Assembly: GCF_002443255.2 (NCBI RefSeq)
Contig: NW_019211454.1
Coordinates: 38,063,719-38,127,718 of the forward strand
Source: Varroa destructor
Lineage: Eukaryota; Arthropoda; Arachnida; Mesostigmata; Varroidae
Direction: 5' to 3'
Length of the DNA: 64,000 nucleotides
The notes under the pieces were generated by a model, which was given only the letters and a program-made list of their open reading frames with translations, had not been told where the DNA came from and did no database searches. Positions 47,862 to 59,100 of the stretch are shown piece after piece. Made by a program: the position numbers and the translations under genes. How positions within the stretch are numbered: position 1 is the first letter of the stretch; every line of letters starts with the position of its first letter.

Positions 47862-50800
47862 TTAGACACGGTTCTCATTGCTAGACGTAGAAAAAAATCG
47901 TCGAATACGCGGGAAGGGAAGTTCGGCCGCGAAGGCCAGCATGGAGGTAGCGATCCCAATAGCGAATAGGTAAAGAACGCCTTTAAGATCGGATATATGC
48001 AAAGCTTTCATAGGCTCCGCTTCTCCGCGATGTCGTGTACCACATCGTTTGGCATATTCGAGTTGACAATGAAGCTTTTGGTGGAAGGTCGCTGATTCAG
48101 CTACTCGGAGAACGCTGTCGGAAAGATCAACGGAGAGCCCAATGCAATATACATTAGTACAGTAAATAATAGGTAGACGAATAGAAGGAAATCATTCGGA
48201 GATTCCTAGCTCACGATGAACGTTTGAATTTACAGTGCCTAAAACACAAATCCTAGGAATGCGAGAGGTGCAGGGTCTACTCACGCGCTTTGAATGCGAT
48301 CTCGAACGTGTTTCTGTATATGAAGACCAATCGGTATTGTCAGAGTAACGGGAAATATGGAGCCATCGCTTGATCTGACGCCAGGACAACGTCCAGTTTG
48401 CTGAGCGAGTATGCTGATCCTCAGTTTCACCGCTAGGCCAGTAGTAACGACCACAGCCTATGTCAAATAACAATAATAATAATGCCTATTTTCATAGCGT
48501 TCAAAATCCTTTCCTGTCCATAGTCCTGACGCTAAGCTTTCGAGGAATCTTAAAGGAGTTAGATTGGCTCAAACCAGATATCGAGCGGACACCATAATAT
48601 ATGCTGATAGTAGCTATATTAGTAACTGGTATTGTCAAGTGTTGTGGTACGAGATGACGTGCGAGTAGCATTACGGTCAATAGCAGTCCCATACGAAATA
48701 CAGAAGCTTACTTTTTTCTCTAAAATGTTTTTTATGAGTGATTCGAAATTGTCCCCAGCGAGGACACCGGCACGCTCGTCGAGTCGTTTGGCCAGCTTCA
48801 TCATTAACGGGTCTTGACTGCGTGTAAACATGGCGGTGCCCATTGAATTTTTCTCACTGATAATACGCATTTGATGAAATCGCAATATATCTGGAAAATA
48901 ATTTGCATAATCCGCCTCTTTCTTGAACAAAAGGCTACGCTTTAACTCCGCTTCGAGGGATCTCATAACCATATAGGTCATAGGCAACATAAACAGCGCT
49001 GCGGATACTCGCAACCACAATACACGCGGTGTCAAATCCGCTGAAAAAAGATTCGGCATAGTAACACAGGTTATAAATTCAGATTTTTCGAAAAACACCT
49101 TCAGTACTAAACGATAATTATTGATCGATGATTGCTACCCCGATCAGTTCGACGCATCTATTAGACATTACTTCTATTGAAAATGAAAGGGTAACATACG
49201 TTGCGGAAAGATTCTGGCAAACCAAAACCAGAGATATCCAAATACGCCACGAGTATTTCCCTCGGAATTGAGACGCGACAGATTTCGGTCGAGCTTGCGT
49301 AGAAAAGCCGAACAAACGGGCAAGACTAAGAACGTGCCCAATATGAAAAACCTACAAAGCAAAAGAGATTACTCTTATTATTAGCATATCGTGTAAACCG
49401 CGAGCTTATGCGATATAGACATGGGTTACATCTACAATTTACTATCTGTTTCCATATACTCCTCTGCTACTGCTAAGATTGTAAACTGCTCTTGTAACGA
49501 CAAGAGCTACAAGTGATTTTAGTGTTAAAAACTGCGGTTGCCAGGTAATGATAGAGAAACTACTACCCAAATTAAAAGAATTTTAATTTTCTCTTGATGG
49601 AACATATACTTGTCCAAGGAAAAGCGTTTTACTCTGACGATAATAGCAAGGGAAGAGGTAGACAAATGCTGATTGTTTTTACGTTATACCTCCAACTACT
49701 TAGGTTAGGTGGTTCGCCTTATTGCAATACAGACCACTTGACTATATTTAGCGGCAACTATGAGATATTCCGCGAAGCTTATATAGATTCATCATAGCAA
49801 GACCAATACAATATACTCGATATATGGATCTTATTATAATCAAACGATATTTTTGTCCGTAACCATTCTAATGCACGGAGGTCTTCCAATCTGGCGAGGT
49901 CTTTTAAATGCCCTAGATTTTATTAAAAAGAAAAAAAAAAAGAGAAATTACCACCTATGAATCGCTCACGATACATCTATTTTCTTAACTATAAATAAAA
50001 ACCATATAATAACTTGCCACACAGGAAGCTCGAATGCACGTACAAAACCCCAGGGGTGGATGAATGTGGCGGGCTTGATGGTAAAGAAGCGGAACTTCTC
50101 TCTTGTAAAAGGCGCGGAGAAATCGAATCGACCATGACGATCAACGCTTGGTATAACTGGATTGACCATAATATCCACCTTCTAATAGTATAAAGCCAGA
50201 GATATAGTTTTGCACACAGTTCAAAAACATGATTAATTTTAAGAGTCATGAGCTATTTAAGTATTAGTGTTCCTAAGGATTTATCAAGTTGGTCGCTACT
50301 AAAATGCTGATTTTGCCCACAATGCAATAAGAGTCCGTTTTTCTTGTCGAAGCATGTAGTACTGCTAGCGACAAGTATCGAATTATATTCAAATATTTTC
50401 CCACACTATGCATACTTGTGTATTTGGTAAGTATGCCATAACTAGGTTGTTTCCGCTGTGATCTTGGTATGGGGTTCGAGAGGAATCATACTGTCAAAAA
50501 TTTCCACAAAAAAGCTCGCATCCAAGTATTTGGGTCAGTCTTCGGCCGACCTTGATAATAAAATTTCGAGTGAGTGGTCCGGACACCCAAAGTGTCTCAG
50601 AGGGTAATAGCGCTAAGATAGAGTGCTACGCCGCACGGTTTGTCTTATTCTAACCGTACCATCGCTGGTTCCTGGCCGGCGCCGCCTGATTTAACCCTCG
50701 TTTTTTTCCAGAAATCGGCGCTGTGTTTAGAAAGAAGGCACCCTACATTTTTTCACACAAGATCTTATTGAAAGTGTCCGACAGTGTCCTAGCTAGTGTT

Positions 50801-53103
50801 GTATGCGTTTGTGCGATATTTGTTTCGTCGGCCTCAAATATGTAAACGATTATAACCAAGACGAGAATCACGAAGGATTCTATAATGTAATGTGTGGCAT
50901 CAAACATAGTAGAATTGAACAGATCTTCCAGATATCTATAGAAGCGAAAAGTTTGACCTGTTGTAACGCACCGCTTTGTAAACATTTTACAGGCACCAGT
51001 ATATTAATGACACTAGTAGCGATTATATCACTAAACGTTTGCAGATCAGCGAACTTATTTAATGTGCAAGGCTAAAATAACACGTATGTGACCTTTCGCT
51101 CTTAAGGCTATGGTCGAAGGAGAACTCGCCCACTTAAAAGACACCAGTATCAACGAAAACATCGTAACGCTAATGTATTTTGTCTTGACCTCGCGTATTG
51201 GCCCAGCTTCCCTAGCCTGTTGGGCGCTGGGGCGGGGAAAATCGAGTGAATCTAGCTGACGGTGCAGGCGTACGACGATTAAATAGTCTAAAAATGTCAG
51301 CAGTACTTTTCATTTACCGCACACTAGCGGTAAGCATAGGCCTCAGTGCGTCGAAGTTTATACTTATCAAAGTCAAACTATAAAAATAACGGTTTTCATT
51401 ATAAACAGTAACAGGTTTCACTCTGACGAATTTGAATGGCTGTCTAGCTTGTTGGCTGCTCATTTATCCCAAATCATCAACCCAACAATTACAGCATATG
51501 ATCATCTTAAACAAATCATAAAATAGGAAAGCATATGCATACCCTACCTTTGATTATAAACTATGTAATAAAGTAAGGAGTTCTGTTGTGGTATAGTTCT
51601 AATTAAACTAACTTTTCTCTCTAGGTATCCAAGAACGCCGTTAAACGTTGCGTTCTTCTGCAACGCGCCGTAAGGCAATCCAATAGGCGTGGCCACGACG
51701 GGTCTGGAACGATTCCAAGTCTCATTGAATGTATTCCCTCTCATGCATTTTTTATTTTAACTGAATGATGTGTACGGGAACCTGGAGCGCTGCCCAGTTA
51801 CGAAAGTTACGAGGATCTATGTCAACGACTGTCTTTCTCAAGTCCGCTTTTATAAAAATCTTACGCCAAAGGTAGCGCTATAAGATGGATATTTTTCAAC
51901 TTTGCTCGTGCGTATTTAAATTATGTATAGTACTCGATAAGTATAACTTCTTCGAATCTGTCACTTACCTTGCCCTAAGGAAACGTGCTATCACCTCGAT
52001 AAAAATTACAAGGGGTCCATCAACGCGAACTGTGTCTCCGAGATCTGTCCATTGCGCGTATGGCGGAAACTAGTTACACTGAATATGTCCACCAGAACAA
52101 GATCCATTTGAATATATATGTATGTATGTATATTCTTTTTGACTGCTAAAAAGAGAAAAGTACAACTAAAGACATATAATTTTTGGTCTGTGCTAACCGA
52201 TGGGCTATAATGTTCGTTTATTTTGTTTGAAATGGGTCGCCCTGCCTAGACAGGGGCCTAAGATCTATCTAGATGGAGAAATTTTGTAACTTGTATGCAG
52301 ACAGAAGTACGTGCTCGAAGCTTTTACCGCTCGCGTTCTACAAAAAGTAAGAAATTAATAGCCGTAACAGAAGCATTTATTGCTTAAGCCAAATAATACT
52401 TACCAAAAGGTTGGTCACAATTTGCATCCCGTGCCGCTCGGAAGAGTCAACAATTGTATCAATAAACCAAAAAATCTTATTAACGAACTAAATTCTAGAT
52501 TTTGCAACGTTGTATGCGCTGTGGTCGTGTTTACGAACTTTGCCTATAGGTATTTTCGAATTACTTTTTCTGCAAAACACCATTAATTGGACCGTTCATA
52601 ACGTAAATAGTTTAAGTAACCAATTAAACAGCAGATATTGACATGATTTATATAACGACGAAAGATACAAACTATTCTACTTTCACATTAAGTATCGCTT
52701 ACTGTTACTATGGCCTTAAAATCGTACCGAGGTTCCGCCTATTCGGAGAACACCGTTATCTAGGGTCTCGTTACCGTCGTATACCTTGGGTAGTTCCACC
52801 GAATGACCGGAACAGCTCATATTGAGACTAGGAAAATGAATGTAGATTTCCCGAGCACGGTTCTGTGATCTGACCTACTCGAGCAGTGGACTGTGTCGGC
52901 TATGAAGGGCATACTAATTCTGCAAGCGAAGGTCGCCTATTTTTAAAAAAAAATTACATATACAGAACATTCATTTTGCAGTATACATTAACAGTACCAT
53001 AAAAACGATTAGAATACAGTAGATTAAATCGACATATCAAACATTCAGCGGCAGTATGTAACGACGATCTATGAACGTAGCAAGATGAAGGGTACAAAAG
53101 CAT
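47862..53103 (-). CDS. ionotropic receptor, copy B, probably damaged in the last exon
   Basis: Paralogue of copy A. Exons: 53018-53103, 52728-52827, 51969-52069, 51613-51703, 50018-50181, 49200-49351, 48712-49040, 48285-48457, then a last exon ending at the TAA at 47862. Exons 4-8 have exactly the lengths of copy A (91, 164, 152, 329, 173 bp). S1 begins GVLRIGGTS and keeps VDRHGRFDFSAPF, close to the iGluR FSxPF signature. TM1 is FFILGTFLVLPVCSAF, TM3 ends SLEAELKRSL and TM4 is GVLYLFAIGIATSMLAFAAE. Two oddities: the donor at 50017 is GC (GTGTG|GCAAGT) where copy A has GT, and the only upstream acceptor found for the last exon (48205) leads into a frame without TM4. The TM4 frame has an in-frame TGA and no later AG. 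Either a recent lesion or an assembly error. Confidence 0.75.
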
Positions 53104-54530
53104 TGATTCGATAAAGCAGATCATACCCTTTTGCTAGACATAAGCAATAATTAGCTACCATTACTTTTACATGTCAGACTACACTCTAATCGATTACCAT
53201 CGTTCTGTTGTTCGGCCACTCGATAAGCATGTCCAGTACAAAGCGACCCCGAACACCTGCCCGAAGAGAGATTTGGGCTGCCCGCTGCGTCTTCGAACAA
53301 GCATGATATTATCTCACCTGTTCAATTCAGACGGGACTGAGACGTCAAGTACTCAACCTGTAGATGTTACTTGTAAACCTACTAGATTTTAAGAAATGTT
53401 AATCTAATCAAGGACGTACGGATTTGCTTGACTAGCCACTCCACTAGCAGCGCTTCCAGAGGCCTTACCTTGCACTACGAACAGCTGATACGATAGAGTA
53501 CTGCAAGTAGGCAAATGAACTTTACACGTTGAGCCTGTGGGTAAAATTAGAATTAACATGATAAAATTTTGTGGGTCTTGGCAGAGCAGAAAAAAAAAAA
53601 GTAATAATAGTAAAGGCTTGGAAGGATGTAAAAGAAATACAATAAAAGATTGCTACAGAAATGATCGCAAGAGTCTAGTCACGCATTCGAAGACTCTGTT
53701 CTTAGCGACAAAAAGGTATCATCATAAAGGCATTGCAAAAAATCAAACGGTCATGGTTTGCCTTGGCATTCGGACAAAAAATGACCAGATTTTCTGTGTT
53801 CCTGATGTTAACGAACTTTATTTTTAGATAGGCCGTATTGACTAATTGGCTGATGGTGTAAAGTGAAAGAGCTAAAGAAATGTAGAAGCATCTGTCGTCT
53901 CGACGTGCCGGTTGTCAAAAGCTTAGTTTGGCCTTATGACAGTGTTTATTTCATTACGAGTCATCAAGGTTCTTCTTTTTGCCAAAACAGCTTCAGCATC
54001 TACTTCTAGAATACTTTGAAATTACGCGGTTCTATTGTAGCTGACGATGTCAAACGAATATTCAAATCGACTGCAAGAATTCAAGGTATTTAACGTTAAG
54101 TGCGTCAGCTCATAAGCTTTAAAGACGTTCTGAAGTTACGCCTAGTCTACGATTAAAGAATGAATTGAAAGAAAGACATTTTTCAAAAACTAATTCAGTT
54201 CACCTATTTTACCGTGTCCTGTCATCGAAAAGCATCAGCGCGATCGGGCAGCAATCAAACAAATGCCAGCGCCTAAAATTTTTCGTCGTTTCAAAAATAT
54301 GGTCCTGCAGTCACCTGTTCTCAGGCTAGTTTACTAATAGACGGATTCTGGTCGCATGTGAACCAATTACGACTCACTAAACTTTCTGCGCTAACCATAG
54401 TCATAGTGTAACGACAAAAAATATCAGCAGATTCATCTGGGCTGTTTTGCAGCACCGTGACCAGTATACTAGCAATATTTCCAATACAAAAAATCGATGA
54501 AACGAAACAGTAACCATGAAAGCTACTTAC
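53104..54530 (-). other. tract upstream of IR copy B with alternative first-exon candidates
   Basis: Contains a minus-strand exon-like segment at 53198-53304. It has an ATG at 53304 and a basic n-region MLVRRR followed by a hydrophobic LFGQVFGVALYWTCL, and it ends in phase 2 at GATG|GTAATC. It joins the exon at 52827 in frame. Other ORFs here (plus strand 53537-53827) are unsupported. Confidence 0.35.
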
Positions 54531-54634
54531 TCGTTAACGAACGGGCGGGTCTGCTTCCATACAAAGTACCCCAGAACCCAGCCCATTACAACGCAGATCA
54601 CTGTCCCTTTACAGAGGTCACACCGTGCATACAT
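54531..54634 (-). CDS. signal/anchor exon, possible first exon of an IR gene
   Basis: ATG at 54634, then MYARCDLCKGTVICVVMGWV and YFVWKQTRPFVN; it ends in phase 2 at an excellent donor (AACGA|GTAAGT). Its phase fits IR exon 2 at 52827. It could be a distal alternative first exon of copy B or a leftover of another unit. There is no homologous exon in copy A. Confidence 0.35.
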
Positions 54635-55000
54635 ATACCTCTATACGATTTTTTACAAGCAATAAAAACGAAAACTTGTCTCTTCCTGCATGTAACAGCT
54701 TTGTGAAGAAAAACTTCTGTTCTTGTATATAACGTATTTCGTGTTTCCTGCGCCTCTCAGTCTCGTTCATCTGAAAGCGCTAGCTTGACTGAACCTATGC
54801 TGCTTCACGATTTTCTACTGTAAAGTGTAACAGTATAATTAACCTCGTTTACACTATGCCATTTGGACTTTTTTCATTCGACGTACCCGGGTCTGTTTTT
54901 CGTGAACTAATATTTAACAGGCTGTTCAAAATTCACTTCCTAAAAGCATTTTGAGCAGAAAAAATCACCTACGAAAACCAAGTGTGGAACACCTCAGTAC

Positions 55001-55195
55001 GTGTCCTTACACCGGAAGGGTCACGTCATTAAGCTTTGTTGTTATTTGACTGAGAGAAAATATAGTAGCAAGAAATCTCTAGGAGGCGTTGATATGGTTA
55101 TCACCGAAAGAAATATGTCTATGGATGCCTTTATTAGTAAAGTGCTATTACATCTATCAATCAATGGAGCAACGGATGCGGTAGAAGAGAACTGA
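55001..55195 (+). CDS. possible exon, unknown
   Basis: After the acceptor-like AACACCTCAG a plus-strand frame is open for 66 codons to TGA (SLHRKGHVIKLCCYLTERK near the start). Reasonable composition but no domain and no clear partner exon. Confidence 0.2.
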   Translation: MSLHRKGHVIKLCCYLTERKYSSKKSLGGVDMVITERNMSMDAFISKVLLHLSINGATDAVEEN

Positions 55196-55595
55196 GTTTG
55201 GTTCCCCACAGATTCACTATTTCACCTGGTCCTGTGGTGGAAAGTATCAAAACTCTATAGCATAAAAAATTTTCTAACTAAAGAATTATGTTTAAATAAT
55301 TTGTTCGGTTAGAAAAAAAAATAGTTATTCGTAATTACCATACAACAGTCATGCTGTTTATTTACCAAATTAAGTTAAATTAGTTCTAATAAATAGAGAA
55401 CTGCACAAATCAGCATAAGATAATTTTTCCGTTAGTTTATCCGGTGTGTCATGTTGATAGATCATGTTTGTGCGAAACAAGGCTAGTGAAAGTGATAAGC
55501 TATGCAATTAGAATAGCGTGAAAATAAACGTGCTCCATATAAAAATACATACGTGACACTAGGACACAGCTACAAAATGTTTTTCAACCGGAGTT

Positions 55596-55670
55596 GTCTC
55601 CGTGATGGCTTAGTAGGTAACGTATTGCCTTCTAATCGTTGTGGTCTAGGCTCGAACCCGAGCACAGGGC
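55596..55670 (+). mobile_element. tRNA-Arg(TCT)-derived SINE head or tRNA pseudogene
   Basis: A 75-nt tRNA-like unit: acceptor-stem halves CTCCGTG and CACAGGG pair at 6 of 7 positions, an A box (TGGCTTAGTAGG) lies at 55606, TTCTAAT gives a TCT anticodon loop, and a B box (GGCTCGAACCC) lies at 55649. The anticodon stem is poorly paired, so a functional tRNA is unlikely. The unrelated tail and the related fragment at 46.0 kb favour a SINE. Confidence 0.6.
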
Positions 55671-56198
55671 AATACGCGGTTCGTTTCGTGCAGAAACAAA
55701 GAATGCCCATGACCGTAAAACTCGAGGTCTGCCAGGTCGACACCGAGACACAACTAAATAGACTGAAAAACGGGCTCACGTTTGCTACCAAAATAATCGA
55801 GTCTCTCCTATCTTTGCTTAACATACGCAACCCTATTTCCCACAACAAGTTCAAGCACGTTCTATGAATTACCTAGAAAAGAAAGATATACTAAACGACC
55901 TTTTTGAACCTCAAACGAACGTTGCTTCTGAGGTTTTACTTCGATAATTAGGATTCGTAGATACCTTAAAATTCATCAGTGGCTACATTCATAAAATGAT
56001 TCTAGATTTATGTAATATTTATAAAGAATATCTAATATTTTTGAAATTGCTGTTTATTCATTGAACTGGGATAGTAGGCTATCAAAGCCTCAGTAAATCA
56101 TGTTCTTCTTCGCTAGGAAGATTTCGCTAAGCGCTAACTAATCAGAAAAGGCATCTAAGTGCTCATTTGAAAACGTAACTGGCACTTAAACTCGAAAG

Positions 56199-59100
56199 CA
56201 TTGGCACAAAGGATATTGTTGCATCTCATGGTGACTGGGATCCTGATGTGGGTGTTCGTCGTGTCCAAAAGTCAAGAATTATAGAGTAAGTCACTTTTTT
56301 TCAGGACAACCTCAGAAAAAGGCTCCACGGCATTTCGTATTGTGTCTTTTAAGCGAATAGACGTTAGTAAATTAATGGGAATAACGAAGTGTTTTTGAAA
56401 GAATGCCGAATGACTCTAATGATTTCCCTCAACTAGTAACTTCAGCCAGCAATGAGCGCCGGATCGACTCCAAACGTGTATTCTTTACGGACTCTCGCTC
56501 GACGCAGACCGATCCTCCCAGAAGGTAACAGGGATTGATGCCTTCTACATGAGTTGATTAATTAGCCTTCCTAGCTGGCTGTTAGAATATAGATGATTTC
56601 ATTAAAAATTATGCGGACATGACACATACAGTTGGAATGTAACACAATTCAACTAAGTAGGCAATCTATTCACATAGTATAGGTAAGGTCGGTGATAAGA
56701 GGGACTCCCCTCAGGCTTCTTAGACAGGGTAACTAGGTGGTCTGTTTTCACGCCTCAATTATGTAGTCCAAGGAAAGAGGTGCCCTAAAAGCATATCGAA
56801 ACACCGGCAACAAAGTGTCACCTTAATGTTGTCAGGACACGAGTTAACATCCGAAGTACTCTACCTAGAACAGGCTTGCAAGTGGAATGTATCGATGTAG
56901 ATTATGATCTGTATGGACATATGATCTACAATAAGCGAGTCGGTGCCTCGAAGGTGAAAGGATCATTTGTATATTGCTCATTTGTGTTCCAAATGAAAAC
57001 AGATTCCCGTTCACAAACACCTCGATGCTGGTGGATCATACAACGGCGGCGATTAGCAGCAATGGCAATAGAGGTAGCTCGCGAAACGTTTATGCGTCTC
57101 GGCCATCGTCGAAAGGAGACATGAGAATTGTATCTGCCTGGGCTCAGTAAGGATTTTTTTATATTTGGATAGAAATCTATACGTTGATCTGCAGCGTGAT
57201 TGGTAGTAACACGCTAATCGATAAGCTAACGTGTTTTCACTATTTGCTAGCCAGGTGACATATCCAGAAATCCGGCTATGGAATTCTTTTGTAAAGACAA
57301 CAATATTCCGTAGAATGTTGATGGTGCGCTATTAAACAGCTGTTATCCAGTGTCGACTTCGCCGTAATACGTGAATCAAAGAACACAGAATATGGCGAAA
57401 ACCTGACACGAGTACCAGTAACAGGGATAGTGGAAAGTCTCCTTGTATCTAGCTCACTGTTTATTGATTTATTAACCCGTACTTGGATCGTCTCAATAGA
57501 AAATTGGGTTACCTTTTTTGGGCGTTTTTTTTTTTTAAATGAGCGTCATCCATGCTTTGTATAAATTGAGCTGTACTATAACATGACAATGTTAACATTT
57601 GAATGAGGATCAGACGCTCCAAAAGTGGGTATGATCGTTGCCACGTTACTCGTAAAAACATTTTTTTAAATCGTTATACAACCTCACGCATATGTAGGTG
57701 TATTGTCACCATTACCACTATATAAGTAATTCTGTCCTCATTTTTACTCAACTGAGGTTTGTCATTTGCGCTACTGGACTAATTGAATCAGCGAGTACAA
57801 ATCGCGTATTGATACTGTTACGCTTATAGTTTGTGTTTGCATAGATGCGCATATATGTGAATGTGAATTTAGTCGAAGACGCAGGCGCGCATTGCAGGCT
57901 TATCAGCGGCATGGGTGCATCAGGCCGAACAGGCACCCCTCGCAATGCAGCATCAATGACAACTCACCTGTCTCCACCGATCGAAGGGCCGGCGCGGCAG
58001 CTGCTGCGCGTACCCTAGGTGGGATGAACCGGGCCCGCGCTCGAGGTCGCCAGCAACAAAACAATCAACGTACCGTGAAACAACAATCCAGTAAGAATGT
58101 CACGTTCGTGTCTAGTTCCCCCGAACTCAACGCCGGCAGTATCCCGTCGAAGGTCGACGTGCCAAAGCTTAAAGGATTGATTGGATCGAAACGAATATTG
58201 GGAGCCAATAAAATCTGTTTCGGTCAGGATCCTACCGAGCCCAGAGATCCGTCGACGATAACAAAGGGTTCAATAAACGCGACTGATAGAAGCGTCACAG
58301 TTCCCAGCGATATCATCATGATATCACGGGCCACCCAGACCTCGTCACTGTCCTGCATCTCAAGTGGAAGTATGTAAATTAAGTAGTTCCGGCAATTAGC
58401 TCTTACTGACAGAGTGATATTACTCAATAAATGCGACCTTGTTTGAAAAACTCTACTGGAGCCTTGTTTCTTTGTAAAGAAAACCAACTCCAACATTTAT
58501 TTTCTTAATATTAGCTTACTTCTGCACTTCACATTATTCTTAAAAACAAAAAAACTATTTTTTTCTACTGGTCAATTGGTAATGTAAACGGAAAATCTTT
58601 TTTATTATTAAATTAAATATAACAAATGAAAATTTTAAATAAAAATTAAAAAAAATTGAAAATTATTTCTTGAAATTGAATTTCGGGTTATATTCTATAG
58701 GTGACATAGTTCATTTAGTGGCTCAGTATCTCAAAACGAGTTTTTTTGACACATTTGACATAAACTTTCCACCGTATTTCTGAAGTCACTGTATATGGAG
58801 TAACCGTTGAAACATTGATGAAATATCAATGTTTCAACGGTTACTTTGGGGTTTTAGGAAGTGGTAGGGAGCCACTCAGCGATTTATCTCCAGACAGTCC
58901 TGCAGAACTGGACAGCACTTGTTGTTCTCTATAACGTTTTACCTGTTTGTTATGTCTGAGACGTCAAATTAAAATACCTGCAAAAGTATCGTGCTATCCA
59001 TGTGCAAGAGAAGTCGTTTATGGGCCAAGGAAGTCGTCGAAAAGTGATCTAGATGCATGGTAACGCTCGTCTTTCCATAGTTTTGAGAGAAAGAGAAGCC

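Noticed and set aside
55553..55867. 104-codon plus-strand and 94-codon minus-strand ORFs
   Set aside because: Both are translations of the tRNA-derived SINE; the B box produces the typical GFEPRP antisense peptide.
56286..56304. 19-nt GT...AG interval that would join two open frames
   Set aside because: Phases match, but 19 nt is far below any plausible spliceosomal intron size here; the alternative acceptor at 56449 gives a normal intron.
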